A stretch of DNA of 64,000 nucleotides, taken from Nitrospirota bacterium. GTDB lineage: Bacteria; Nitrospirota; Thermodesulfovibrionia; Thermodesulfovibrionales; Magnetobacteriaceae. The stretch covers positions 1 to 64,000 of the forward strand of contig JADFXG010000014.1 of assembly GCA_015233895.1 (NCBI GenBank), written 5' to 3'. The notes under the pieces were generated by a model. It saw only the letters and a list, made by a program, of their open reading frames with translations, was not told where the DNA came from and ran no database searches. The first letter of the stretch is position 1. Each line of letters opens with the position of its first letter. A program made the translations under genes and the position numbers. Shown here piece after piece: positions 28,241 to 37,932 of the stretch.

Positions 28241-29476
28241 ATGGGAAAGAAGAAAGAGGACCAGTTACGCTGCACATTTTGCGGTAAACTACAAAGTGAG
28301 GTCAAAAAGCTTATAGCAGGCCCCTCGGTATATATATGCGATGAGTGCGTTGATTTATGTAACGATATTATAGCCGAGGACTTAAAAGTACATCTATCCC
28401 ATAGAGGACACACTGGTGTTCCAACCCCAAAGCGGATAAACACTTTTCTGAACGACTATGTTATAGGGCAAGAGAGGGCTAAAAAAATAATATCCGTTGC
28501 TGTACACAACCACTACAAGCGGATTTACAGGCAGTCGGAATCTGAGGTGGAACTGCAAAAGAGCAATATAATATTAATTGGCCCCACGGGGACCGGAAAA
28601 ACCCTGCTGGCTCAGACCCTTGCCAGATACCTTGACGTCCCGTTTACCATAGCCGATGCTACTACGCTGACCGAGGCCGGATATGTCGGTGAGGATGTGG
28701 AAAATATTATCCTGAAACTCTTACAGTCAGCAAACGGTGACATTGAAAGAGCTCAGAAGGGAATAATCTATATTGACGAAATAGATAAAATCAGTAAGAA
28801 AACCGACAATCCCTCAATTACGCGTGACGTCTCCGGAGAGGGAGTACAGCAGGCACTTCTTAAGATAATTGAGGGGACAATAGCAAACGTGCCGCCTCAG
28901 GGTGGGCGCAAGCATCCTCATCAGGAATACCTCCAGGTGGACACCACTAACATACTGTTTATCTGCGGGGGGGCATTTAACGGACTTGAAGATGTCATCG
29001 AACACCGTGCCGGAAAGAGCACCGTGGGGTTTGGCGCCGAGCTTTATACAAAAAAGAAAAAGGAAAATATAATGAGTCAGGTAGCTACCGAGGATTTGAC
29101 AAAGTACGGGCTTATTCCGGAGCTTGTAGGACGCCTTCCTGTCATCGCAACCCTTGATGCCCTCAGTGAGGACGCATTGGTGCAGATTCTCGTTGAACCC
29201 AAAAATGCACTTATTAAGCAGTACGAAAAGCTTCTGTCTTTTGAAAACGTGAGGCTACGCTTTACAGACGGAGCACTCAGGGCGATTGCTAAAAAGGCAA
29301 TAGTACGCAAGTCCGGCGCCCGCGGATTAAGGGCTATTCTTGAGGAGGTTATGCTTGATGTGATGTATGAAATCCCCTCTCAAAACGGTATAAAGGAGTG
29401 CATAATCAACGAGGAAACTATAACAAACAATGTTAAGCCTCATCTTATATACGAAACACAGGTTGAATTGGCCTGA
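28241..29476 (+). CDS. clpX: ATP-dependent Clp protease ATPase subunit ClpX
   Basis: ClpX is the AAA+ unfoldase that delivers substrates to ClpP. The protein has 411 residues from the ATG at 28241, which has an AAAGAGG site upstream; a TTG seven codons earlier is less likely. The N-terminal zinc finger is [13 protein letters not shown] with ICDECVDLC. Then come Walker [14 protein letters not shown], the pore loop GYVGEDVE, Walker [11 protein letters not shown] and a sensor 2 segment [11 protein letters not shown]. All key residues are present. Confidence 0.96.
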   Translation: MGKKKEDQLRCTFCGKLQSEVKKLIAGPSVYICDECVDLCNDIIAEDLKVHLSHRGHTGVPTPKRINTFLNDYVIGQERAKKIISVAVHNHYKRIYRQSESEVELQKSNIILIGPTGTGKTLLAQTLARYLDVPFTIADATTLTEAGYVGEDVENIILKLLQSANGDIERAQKGIIYIDEIDKISKKTDNPSITRDVSGEGVQQALLKIIEGTIANVPPQGGRKHPHQEYLQVDTTNILFICGGAFNGLEDVIEHRAGKSTVGFGAELYTKKKKENIMSQVATEDLTKYGLIPELVGRLPVIATLDALSEDALVQILVEPKNALIKQYEKLLSFENVRLRFTDGALRAIAKKAIVRKSGARGLRAILEEVMLDVMYEIPSQNGIKECIINEETITNNVKPHLIYETQVELA

Positions 29477-29530
29477 GGCAGGTTACGGCCTCTTAAAGTA
29501 AGGCACTATTGAAGAGATTAGTCTCTATTT

Positions 29531-29612
29531 TGTCATTCCTGCGAAGGCAGGAATCCATTCTCTTAACAGAAGCATAAAGGACTGGATTCCCGCTCGGGGG
29601 CGGGAATGACAG
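29531..29612. repeat. MITE-like palindromic element
   Basis: The outer ends GTCATTCC and GGAATGAC are perfect inverted repeats about 79 bp apart. Each half is itself a hairpin: TTCCTGC-GAAG-GCAGGAA on the left and TTCCCGC around CGGGG with GCGGGAA on the right. This is the GTCATTCCTGCGAA-type element common in many environmental genomes. It fills most of the gap between clpX and the next gene and may also end clpX transcription. Confidence 0.7.
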
Positions 29613-29667
29613 AAGAAAAAACCTCAACCATCGAACAATGTAGGTATTTCATTAGGAGTTGTGTTAA

Positions 29668-31863
29668 ATGCAAAAGCACCATGATGATTCAAACAAGGCT
29701 CTCAGACTCATGCCTTTTGTCATTGTTTCCATTATACTTTTCTTTTGTTACTACAGTATAAACAGGTCATATCCGTTTTATTTTATATGGGATATGGATC
29801 ATCAGGTACTGCTTGACCTTTTACAAGTAAACAGCAGCATGCTTCCCAGCAATCTCACCCATCCGGGCTTTGGCATTAAGTTTCTCCTGTACCTTACGCA
29901 TAAAACAGCCTATGCACTAAAGTACATTTCCGTATCCGGTTTCAAAGACCTTTATGAATCGGTAAGTCCTCTTGTCTGTGTAGCCGAACTAACCGAGTTT
30001 TACCGCAGGCACTCCCCAGTGCTTGCCTTTCTCACGGTTTTATTGTTATGGTCTTCTCTTAACATTATTTTTAAACCCAAATGGTGGATTAGTTTATTTG
30101 TGCTTATTTTTCTGGGATTTCAGGAATCCCTTCTCTACCATAGCAGTATGATACGCTCCGAGCTGTATTGTGTGTTTTATTGGAGTTGTGCCGTATTTTT
30201 CACATCATGTGCTACAAAGCAGCACAATAGCCTGCGTAGAAATACTTATTTGATACTTGCAGGAATTTTTGTCGGATTATCCCTTCTTACAAAGGTTCAG
30301 GCCATTATGTACATATTTTTTGTAGCGCCTTTTTTTGTGTCTAACCAGTTTTGCTGTACCCAGTACAAAGACACTGAGAGGGTAACTGGAAACAATAAAC
30401 CATCTGCGCATTATTTTTACTTATGTGTCGTTAATACCGCCGTGTTTTTTCTTCTTATGTTTATGGGCTTTGTTTTCAAAATGCCCACTGCTGTGGAAAC
30501 TCTTAACCAACAACCCTACGGCTTTACAAAAGTGTCAATTGTTTTTTTTGCAATATGGGGATTTTACTTACTTTATAATCTGTTAGCGTTTTATATTCCC
30601 AAACTTAATACTCCTGAGCGAAAACCCTTGCTTTTGATAAATCTCATTGTGACCGGCTTCATATGTTCTTTTTTGCTGCATTTTTTGATTTATTCTGATA
30701 CAAGTCTGTCTTTCAATTACTTGTTAAGTGATACTAAGTCGTTATTTTTCAATCCTCAACAAATAATGGCTAACTCTCATATGGTCAATCTAACAAAACT
30801 GACAGAGCAAATCGTATATAACCCGTTTCTTTTTGCAGTCAACGCTGCCGTTACTGCTGTACTGGCACTGGGGTACTTAATGAAATTTATTGAAATACAA
30901 AAGCGCCAGATTGTTATGCTCTTTTTACTTTTAGCGCTGACATACACAAACACCGTATTTGCAACACGTTTTATGTTAAGGGATTACCTGTGGGTTGAGA
31001 TAATGGTTAATTTTGTAAGCATATATCTTGCACTGATAATCATGTCAAATATCAAAAAACATATAAAACCAGTATTATTTTTTTTAATTGTTATATTTTT
31101 GATCTTGTTTACCAAAAATATCTGTCAATGTGTGAAAGTGCCTGTAAGAATTAATGCAAACTATGGGCAGTACGGATGGAAAGTAATGCTTGGCCACGTA
31201 TATGACCGTATTGGTGAAAAAAACTATGCCGCAATTATGGATTTACATTACTTAATAAAAACTAAAAATAACCGTTTTTCTTATGATATTCAAAATGCCC
31301 TTAATTATGAAGACAATAAAAGAATTGCCTCATTCATTTTTCCCTGTTCAAAAGTAAACACCAGGTATCTGGGTTTTATCGATCAGATGGAGCATGTGTG
31401 GAAGGACAGTTTTGACTATATAATTATAGGGTTTCCGGAGGTTTTAAAAAATGCGCTGACTATTGACCCAGCATTTGTATTGTCGCAAACAACCTGCAGG
31501 TTAAAACCTGACACTGTTTCGACAGATGAATTTGGCGGGCCATTTGTTGAGTACCAGGATAAGATCAACGGTAAACCAAAGGCTGGGATTTTACCTGTCT
31601 TTGTCAGGAGGGATTTAGATGTAATATTGTTTGTTCACAAAGAGGACGAGGCAGCTCTCACAAGCATCAACCTCGTACCTATTAACATTAAGATAGTACT
31701 GTCAGATGGAAAGAACCAGCTGGAATTACACGGGCTTGAAATTAAAAAATACTCAGAGATCGATGTGAGTAAAATAAAGTATAAGTACCTCTTCGTTATA
31801 AAAGAGCTCTACCCCTATAATTACTCACCTTTAAAAATGTTCCCTAAGGCAGATAAAGACTGA
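29668..31863 (+). CDS. Large polytopic membrane protein, probable GT-C-type glycosyltransferase
   Basis: I do not recognise a named family. The 731-residue protein has about ten to twelve membrane helices up to about residue 490 and a soluble C-terminal part of roughly 240 residues. Just after the first helix comes FYFIWDMDHQVLLDLL; an acidic D-x-D placed in the first periplasmic loop is the hallmark of GT-C enzymes such as PMT or ArnT. An AGGAGT ribosome site sets the start. Its 3' end overlaps the convergent histidine kinase gene by 20 bp. Context with several TMTC-like enzymes suggests a role in surface glycosylation. Confidence 0.6.
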   Translation: MQKHHDDSNKALRLMPFVIVSIILFFCYYSINRSYPFYFIWDMDHQVLLDLLQVNSSMLPSNLTHPGFGIKFLLYLTHKTAYALKYISVSGFKDLYESVSPLVCVAELTEFYRRHSPVLAFLTVLLLWSSLNIIFKPKWWISLFVLIFLGFQESLLYHSSMIRSELYCVFYWSCAVFFTSCATKQHNSLRRNTYLILAGIFVGLSLLTKVQAIMYIFFVAPFFVSNQFCCTQYKDTERVTGNNKPSAHYFYLCVVNTAVFFLLMFMGFVFKMPTAVETLNQQPYGFTKVSIVFFAIWGFYLLYNLLAFYIPKLNTPERKPLLLINLIVTGFICSFLLHFLIYSDTSLSFNYLLSDTKSLFFNPQQIMANSHMVNLTKLTEQIVYNPFLFAVNAAVTAVLALGYLMKFIEIQKRQIVMLFLLLALTYTNTVFATRFMLRDYLWVEIMVNFVSIYLALIIMSNIKKHIKPVLFFLIVIFLILFTKNICQCVKVPVRINANYGQYGWKVMLGHVYDRIGEKNYAAIMDLHYLIKTKNNRFSYDIQNALNYEDNKRIASFIFPCSKVNTRYLGFIDQMEHVWKDSFDYIIIGFPEVLKNALTIDPAFVLSQTTCRLKPDTVSTDEFGGPFVEYQDKINGKPKAGILPVFVRRDLDVILFVHKEDEAALTSINLVPINIKIVLSDGKNQLELHGLEIKKYSEIDVSKIKYKYLFVIKELYPYNYSPLKMFPKADKD

Positions 31864-32539
31864 AACATCCGCCTCCTAAAGAGCATGTGTTACATAGATT
31901 TATATATCCTCTCTTGTCTTTGTTTGTGTGGTAGTCAGCAACAATTTCTGCAAAGAAAAGCCCTAACCCAGTGCTACCCGAGGAGAAGTCTATAGACTTA
32001 TCCCTGTGGTTACTTGTTGCATCTATTAGATTCTTAGGATAACCTCCGCCATCATCCTCTATAGAAATCTTTAAGTATCCATCTTCAACTACTGCCACAA
32101 GTCTGAGTTTTGATTTTGTATATCTGAAAGAATTGTTCATGGTGCTGTTTAACACCCCTGAGATCATGTCTAAGTCAAAAAACCAAAACAGGTCATCTTC
32201 ACACTCTGTCTCTACGGTTATGTTCTTATAGTCAAGCATTGTCTTGTTTTGAATAACCAGATCATTGAAAAGCTCGTTTATGGAATTGTAAGTAATGTTA
32301 AGAGAGTACATAGACTTGTCAAGTCTGTAGAGGGAGAGAAGCTGAATAAGATTATTATTTACGCGTTTAGCCTCGTAATGCAGATGCGTTAGTTGCACTG
32401 CCTCAGGGACATCAATTTCTTTAAAGTAATCAACCACGTCATCAAGATAATTTAACAGCATACTAAGAGAATTCTTCATATCGTGAACGGCTGACGCTAT
32501 TATCGTTGCAAAATCTATATTTCTCTGTTCAATATCCAT
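31844..32539 (-). CDS. Cytoplasmic histidine kinase without a sensor domain
   Basis: The 231-residue protein starts almost directly with the H-box ASAVHDMKNSLSML (phospho-acceptor His19), followed by a dimerisation helix pair and an ATPase domain with N-box NSTMNNSFRYTKSK, G1 box IEDDGGGYP and G2 box GSTGLGLFFAEIVADYH. There is no membrane segment or PAS/GAF domain, so its input must come from another protein. It is 12 bp downstream of the REC-TPR gene, forming a probable two-component pair. Its last 20 bp overlap the end of the convergent GT-C-like gene. Confidence 0.88.
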   Translation of the reverse strand: MDIEQRNIDFATIIASAVHDMKNSLSMLLNYLDDVVDYFKEIDVPEAVQLTHLHYEAKRVNNNLIQLLSLYRLDKSMYSLNITYNSINELFNDLVIQNKTMLDYKNITVETECEDDLFWFFDLDMISGVLNSTMNNSFRYTKSKLRLVAVVEDGYLKISIEDDGGGYPKNLIDATSNHRDKSIDFSSGSTGLGLFFAEIVADYHTNKDKRGYINLCNTCSLGGGCFSLYLP

Positions 32540-32551
32540 TTTAGCAGCCCC

Positions 32552-34171
32552 CTATGCCTCAGTGAGTTTTTTGTACACAGCAACAAGTTCCTGGTACTTT
32601 TTATAAGTAGGATCAACCTTTCTTATCTGATCAAGATACCGCTGTACCTGATTTACATGTTTGTCTGTCTTGCCAAACTTCTGCATATACATGAGCATTG
32701 CCTGAGCGGCGTTAGCATTGATAATCTTATTTTCAGGCAACCCCGAGGCAGCTTTTGAAAAAAAGTCTATAGCCTCAGCTAACTTCCCGTTTTTAACCAG
32801 CATAACGCCATCGTTATTTACCTTTATGATTTCCCGCTTTGTAGCGGCAATCATCCTCTCACCCTCTGTCTGCATATCGGCACTGGTAAAGACCTCCTGG
32901 GCCTTCTTTAGAACCTTTTCATTATCGTGGTTATTCCTGATGACATCCTGCATTATTAGGTTAGCTTTATCGGTCTCGCCCAGTTTAAAAAATGATCCTG
33001 CAATATCAAGTGAGGCCACTGAGTTAACTGTTCCCTTCATGCCGCTAAAAAGAGAATTAGCCTCCTCTATTGAGCCCTTTAGATCTGCTTCATTGCCAAG
33101 TTCCTTGTGGGCAAGCCCCTGCATTAAAGTTGCCTGAAGGGTTGACTCTCTGTCATTTGTAAAGATAGTTTTTGAGTCCTGAAGAATTTTAAGTGCTTTT
33201 TCAGGAGTTTTCTTATCCAGCATTACCTGTGCAAGCCCTGTATAATCCTTAGCGCTCTTGAAACAAGAATTCTTACCGAGATCCACCGCTTGCTTGTATG
33301 AATTTTCAGCAGTAGCCAAGTCATTGTTTTTATAGGCTAAATCCGCTAACGCCTTCTGTCTTAGAATTGCTTTAGGAGACAGCTCAAGAGCCCGCATCAA
33401 CATACGCTGTGCCTCTTTTGAGTCTCCAAGCGCCTCCAGAACCTTTGCCAGCCAATCGTATGCTTCAACAAATGACCTGTTTTCATCAATTATCTCAAGA
33501 AATATTTCCTTAGCCTCCATATGTTTATTGCTTAAAAACAGGGCCTTACCTAGCCCCAGCAGCGCCCATGGGAGTCTTCTTATGTTTACAATTTGATTAT
33601 ATATTGATTCTGCCTCAGGATAATCCCCCACTGTTATTGAAAGTTCGGCCTTTAACTTAAGTAACTCATAAAGGTTTTTGGGCTTGGACTGAATCTTTTC
33701 ATTACACATTCTGAGAGCGCTGTGGTAATCTTTGCGGGCAAGAGCTTTATCTATGGTTGCAAAATCATTTTTCTTTTCCATGATTTTTTCAAGCCGGGCC
33801 AATAACGCCTCTTTTGTAAAGGGCTTTGTCAGATAGTCATCCGGCTTATACTCCATCGCACCCATGACCATTCTCATAGTGTTTTCTGCTGTAATCATAA
33901 TGAATATGGCTGAGTATTTAAGGATTTCTTTGTGCTTAGCCTCTTCAAGTATCTGTTGACCGTCCCGCTTATTTTCGCCCAGGTTGTAATCACAAAGGAT
34001 TAAATCGTATGATTTCAAAGCTATTTTATCTATCGCCTCATCGCCATCCCCTGTGTCATCCACATCACTTGCACCCAGAGACTGCAGCATCTTCTTAACA
34101 GAATAACGAAACTCGGAAAAATCATCTACCAGCAGACATCTCTTACCTTCTAAAATTAACTTTAACGGCAT
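32552..34171 (-). CDS. Response regulator with C-terminal TPR repeats
   Basis: The 539-residue protein begins with a receiver domain: acidic pair in CLLVDDFSEF, phospho-acceptor Asp61 in LILCDYNLG and the conserved lysine in DDYLTKPF. From about 140 onward it is helical with many TPR units, for example LGLGKALFLSNKHMEAKEIF and AYDWLAKVLEALGDSKEAQR. There is no DNA-binding or enzymatic output, so it probably signals by protein contact through the TPR array. It is the first gene of an operon with the histidine kinase and has a consensus promoter about 120 bp upstream. Confidence 0.9.
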   Translation of the reverse strand: MPLKLILEGKRCLLVDDFSEFRYSVKKMLQSLGASDVDDTGDGDEAIDKIALKSYDLILCDYNLGENKRDGQQILEEAKHKEILKYSAIFIMITAENTMRMVMGAMEYKPDDYLTKPFTKEALLARLEKIMEKKNDFATIDKALARKDYHSALRMCNEKIQSKPKNLYELLKLKAELSITVGDYPEAESIYNQIVNIRRLPWALLGLGKALFLSNKHMEAKEIFLEIIDENRSFVEAYDWLAKVLEALGDSKEAQRMLMRALELSPKAILRQKALADLAYKNNDLATAENSYKQAVDLGKNSCFKSAKDYTGLAQVMLDKKTPEKALKILQDSKTIFTNDRESTLQATLMQGLAHKELGNEADLKGSIEEANSLFSGMKGTVNSVASLDIAGSFFKLGETDKANLIMQDVIRNNHDNEKVLKKAQEVFTSADMQTEGERMIAATKREIIKVNNDGVMLVKNGKLAEAIDFFSKAASGLPENKIINANAAQAMLMYMQKFGKTDKHVNQVQRYLDQIRKVDPTYKKYQELVAVYKKLTEA

Positions 34172-34291
34172 CTCTATACTTCTCCACTACAGGTTGACCG
34201 CTTGCAAGGCAGCAACCGCCTTTTCCTCAGAAGCACCTTACTCACCTCAGCACTTTGTGCAATACCTGCGTATTTCAACATTAACAGCTAA

Positions 34292-34320
34292 ATTATACAA
34301 ATAATAACATTATCTGTCAA
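34292..34320 (-). promoter_or_regulatory. Perfect-consensus sigma70 promoter for the REC-TPR/kinase operon
   Basis: On the minus strand TTGACA and TATAAT are separated by exactly 17 bp. The start of transcription would be near 34285, leaving an untranslated leader of about 110 bases before the ATG at 34171. Confidence 0.7.
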
Positions 34321-34401
34321 CAGATATAATAAACAAAAAATTTCAAACAATCTTAGTTTGATAAAAACTGCTGATTATTAAATTGAAGAGGCCTGAATTA
34401 T

Positions 34402-36015
34402 TTACTTTGCCTCAGACATTTTTTCCTTTAATAAATATGCGCTTTGTAGATTTCTCCTTGCCATTTCCATATCTGGAGCAAGCTTTACTGCTCTTTCTAA
34501 TAACTCAATTGATTTGTCCACATCCCCTAAGTAAGCGTAAGAAACACCAAGACCGTTGAAAGCTGCAGCGTTTTCAGGGCTGATTTGCAGCGCTTTTGTA
34601 AATTCCTCTTTAGCTGCAGCAAAATCTTTTAACTGAAATAAGAGGATTGTTCCAAGATTTATGTGAGCCTGCAAAAACCTCGGATTAATGGTTATTGCCT
34701 TTTTCAGTGCGGCCACACCCTCTGCCACCCTGCCGGTTTCAGCAAGATACAATCCCAGATTTACAAACATAACCTGATTATTTTCTGTAACACTTATAGC
34801 ACGGTCAAATAGTGTCTCGCTGTTTTTCCAGTACATGCTTTGCTTTACGGCAACAACGCTTAAACACACTATGGCAACCGCTGCTATAAAAGGATACAAT
34901 TTTATTAAAAAATTGCTGGACTTGACAACAGAAGGAAGCGCCATAACAATTATCAAAAAAATACCGATATGCGGTATATACGAGTATCTGTCAGCCATTG
35001 CCTGTACACCAACTTGCACAAATCCTATTGCAGGAACCAATGTTCCAATGTACCAAAACCATCCGATAAAGACATATGGATGTTTTTTTATAAGCAAAAT
35101 TGAAACAACGCCAATAACTATCAACAACGACAGCGCAGCAGCAAAAACAACTGGATTTACCGCCTCAGGGAGCGGATACAGGGCGCATAAGTTTATGGGG
35201 ATAAACATCTTATAGATATACTTAACATAAGAAACTATCGCATTCATAAACGCAGTGGAAACTGGCAAATGGGTTATGGAGCCGCCTTCTTTTTGGACAT
35301 GCACGGTTATAACGCACGAAATCACAGTGAGCAACATAAAAGGTAATTTCTCCTCTATAAGAAGAATTGTGGATTTCGATAAAGTAGTAAATCTTCTTAA
35401 AGGCCAAAAATCCAGAAGCAAAGCTAAAAATGGTAACGTGACCCCCATGGGTTTAGAAGCCAGTGAAAAGGCAAATGCGAAAAATGCAAAAAAGTAGTAC
35501 AAGGCTCTCTTTGAAGCCGTATAGCGGACATAAAATAACAGAGATAAAAAAAAGAAAAACACACTAAGAACATCCTTTCGTTCGGAAATCCATGCCACAG
35601 ATTCCACCCGCAGCGGATGAACCGCAAACAGGGCTGCTATGACAAAAGCCCGCGGTGAGGATTTAGTAAGGCGTAAAAACAGAAAAAACACTAAAATTGT
35701 ATTGGCGCAGTGAACGGCAAGGCTTGTTATGTGATGCCCGCGAGGGTTAATGCCAAACATAGACACATCCAGCATGTGTGAAAGTAAAGTGATGGGAAAC
35801 CAGTTGGAATCAACATGAGCGGTAAGCGCCCACTTTACATTTTCCAATGTAAACCCCCTAAGAACATTCGGATTTCCTGTTACGTACTTAGGGTCATCGT
35901 ATTTTACAAAATCATTACTTAAGGAGGGATAGAACACAGTTATTGTGAGCGCAACAAGACCCGCTGCCCAAAAAGCAGTAAAGTAATTTTGACGTATTAT
36001 TTTAAGTGAAATCAT
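34402..36015 (-). CDS. TMTC-like GT-C glycosyltransferase with C-terminal TPRs (paralogue 2)
   Basis: The 537-residue protein shares architecture with its neighbours: about ten membrane helices to residue 400, then three or four TPRs (LGTILLFQLKDFAAAKEEFT, LGVSYAYLGDVDKSIELLER). The first periplasmic loop is NDFVKYDDPKYVTGNPNVLR, followed by NWFPITLLSHMLDVSMFG, GHHITSLAVH and VESVAWISERKDVLS, the family motifs. It probably transfers a sugar from a polyprenyl donor to exported proteins. Its start overlaps the stop of paralogue 3 by 4 bp, so the two are translationally coupled and likely act together. Confidence 0.78.
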   Translation of the reverse strand: MISLKIIRQNYFTAFWAAGLVALTITVFYPSLSNDFVKYDDPKYVTGNPNVLRGFTLENVKWALTAHVDSNWFPITLLSHMLDVSMFGINPRGHHITSLAVHCANTILVFFLFLRLTKSSPRAFVIAALFAVHPLRVESVAWISERKDVLSVFFFFLSLLFYVRYTASKRALYYFFAFFAFAFSLASKPMGVTLPFLALLLDFWPLRRFTTLSKSTILLIEEKLPFMLLTVISCVITVHVQKEGGSITHLPVSTAFMNAIVSYVKYIYKMFIPINLCALYPLPEAVNPVVFAAALSLLIVIGVVSILLIKKHPYVFIGWFWYIGTLVPAIGFVQVGVQAMADRYSYIPHIGIFLIIVMALPSVVKSSNFLIKLYPFIAAVAIVCLSVVAVKQSMYWKNSETLFDRAISVTENNQVMFVNLGLYLAETGRVAEGVAALKKAITINPRFLQAHINLGTILLFQLKDFAAAKEEFTKALQISPENAAAFNGLGVSYAYLGDVDKSIELLERAVKLAPDMEMARRNLQSAYLLKEKMSEAK

Positions 36016-37631
36016 AATTTAGCGTTGCCTTTCTTTGCTATAGCTTTAAGAGCAATCATTTTGTTTTTGGCGGCATCACTGTGTGTTGGGTCAAGAGTCA
36101 GAGCTTTGTCAAAGAGCTCAATTGCGTCCTTTTCCTTACCATTTAGGGCAAGCACAACACCCAGCCCGTTGTAATCGTCAGCGTTGTTTGGATTAATGCT
36201 GATAGATTTTTCAAAACACCTTACAGCTTCTTTTGGTTTTTTTAGTTGAAATAAATAGACTGTCCCAAGGTTTGTGTAGGACTCTGAAAAGTTTGGATTG
36301 GCGATGATGGCTTTCTTTAACTGCTCTGCTCCATCCTGCGGATCTCCGTTTAATGCCAACGCTACACCAAGATTAGAGTACATCACGTAATTATTTTTTG
36401 TGACTGCCACGGCATGTTTAAAAAGCGTTATGCTGTCTTTCCAGTAGTGCTGCTGATTTATAGTTAAGGATAACATAGTGGCGGCTAAAATCACCGTTAC
36501 GAGATAAAACAACTGCTTAAAGCGCTCATATTTGTGATATAGATCAAAAGAGAAATTAGCAATAATCAGAAACAGCCCAATGTAAGGCATATACGTGTAT
36601 CTGTCCGCCATTGACTGAAGCCCCACCTGTACAAGGCCAATTACGGGTACAAGCATTCCCAAAAACCAAAACCATCCGGTAAAAATATACGGGTTGATTT
36701 TAATTTTTGATATGGCAACCGCTGAAACTGTTACTACAAATATAAGCGAAACCAAAAGAGCAGGCTTTGAGATTTCCTGAGCTAAAGGATAAAAAACCGC
36801 TAACCTTACAGGAATAAACAGTTTATACACGTACTGAGCATAACCAATGACAGCGTTTTCCACTCTGTAATCTATAGGCAGTATGGTCATAGCACCGCTT
36901 ACTTTTTGTACGTTAAACGTTATAAAACATGAGATTACAACAAGTAAGAAAAGTGGGATTTTCTCATACAAGAGCCTTAATATGGAACCCTGAGTTTTAA
37001 TTCTGTTAAGAGGCCAAAAATCAAGTAGCAGCAACACAAAAGGCAAAGTTACAGCCATAGGTTTTGACATGAGGGCTAGTGTAAACGAAAATATAACTGC
37101 CAAATATCTTAAAACCACAGGCCTTCTGACATATTCCGCATATAAATAAATTGTTAAAAAACAAAACAGCGCACACAAGACATCCTTTCTCTCTGCCACC
37201 CATGCCACAGACTCAACACGGGTCGGATGAATGGCAAAAAGCAGAGCAATAAAAGCACCCCGCCAAACTGTTTGCCCTAAAGCGGTAAGAGCGATAAACA
37301 GTATTACAGAGTTAAGCGCATGAATCAGTACGTTTGTTAAATGGTGGCCGGAGGGGTTTAACCCATACAGAGAGATGTCAGCCATGTGTGAAATAACAGT
37401 CAGAGGAAACCAGTTGCCGTCAACAATGCCATTTACCGCCCATTTAACGTTTTCAAACGTAAGGCCCCGCTGTATCTGCAGATTTGCCGTTATATAATGC
37501 TGGTCGTCATATTTAACAAAATCGTTGTGCAGCACCGGCAGATATGTTAAAACACTGACAGTAAAAAGAATAATTGCTGTTGCTGTGTTAGCATTTTTGC
37601 CGATTATCTTTCTGAATGAGATATATTGCAT
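36012..37631 (-). CDS. TMTC-like GT-C glycosyltransferase with C-terminal TPRs (paralogue 3)
   Basis: The protein has about 539 residues from MQYISFRKIIGK, chosen because it aligns with the N-terminus of paralogue 2. Longer starts (37646 or 37679) fall at or inside the promoter described below. Motifs are NDFVKYDDQHYITANLQIQR, NWFPLTVISHMADISLYG, GHHLTNVLIH and VESVAWVAERKDVLC, then membrane helices and three to four TPRs ending KALTLDPTHSDAAKNKM. It heads a two-gene unit with paralogue 2. The close similarity points to a tandem duplication followed by divergence. Confidence 0.78.
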   Translation of the reverse strand: MQYISFRKIIGKNANTATAIILFTVSVLTYLPVLHNDFVKYDDQHYITANLQIQRGLTFENVKWAVNGIVDGNWFPLTVISHMADISLYGLNPSGHHLTNVLIHALNSVILFIALTALGQTVWRGAFIALLFAIHPTRVESVAWVAERKDVLCALFCFLTIYLYAEYVRRPVVLRYLAVIFSFTLALMSKPMAVTLPFVLLLLDFWPLNRIKTQGSILRLLYEKIPLFLLVVISCFITFNVQKVSGAMTILPIDYRVENAVIGYAQYVYKLFIPVRLAVFYPLAQEISKPALLVSLIFVVTVSAVAISKIKINPYIFTGWFWFLGMLVPVIGLVQVGLQSMADRYTYMPYIGLFLIIANFSFDLYHKYERFKQLFYLVTVILAATMLSLTINQQHYWKDSITLFKHAVAVTKNNYVMYSNLGVALALNGDPQDGAEQLKKAIIANPNFSESYTNLGTVYLFQLKKPKEAVRCFEKSISINPNNADDYNGLGVVLALNGKEKDAIELFDKALTLDPTHSDAAKNKMIALKAIAKKGNAKL

Positions 37632-37649
37632 GAATTTTGAATTCATATA

Positions 37650-37679
37650 AGTATAGAAAATACCTATAACAAGTGTCAA
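37650..37679 (-). promoter_or_regulatory. Sigma70-type promoter for the tandem TMTC-like genes
   Basis: Minus-strand TTGACA and TATACT with an 18-bp spacer. Predicted transcription starts near 37643, only about a dozen bases before the chosen ATG, so the mRNA would be leaderless or nearly so; no ribosome site is visible. Confidence 0.6.
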
Positions 37680-37932
37680 TAGTCATAGGAATTATACCAT
37701 ATAACGCACCGCCGTCAAGACTAAAACATCCACTCTCTATTGAGTAAATTGTATATATGCCAATTCTCATCTTAGGCCTGAGAGAGATAAAATAAGGATA
37801 TGTAAAGCTCGTTGACATAATTATAGGCTTTATTTTACTATTTTATATAATGAATGATTTTAATGCAAGGAGATACGGATACAATAAGATGCTTAGAAGC
37901 ACGAAGCCAACATTTTGTATCTAAGAAAGCGC

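Noticed and set aside
37680-37932. Forward promoter TTGACA near 37812 for the HDOD gene
   Set aside because: The good TATAAT downstream is 28 bp away; only a poor TACTAT fits the spacing, so it was not listed.
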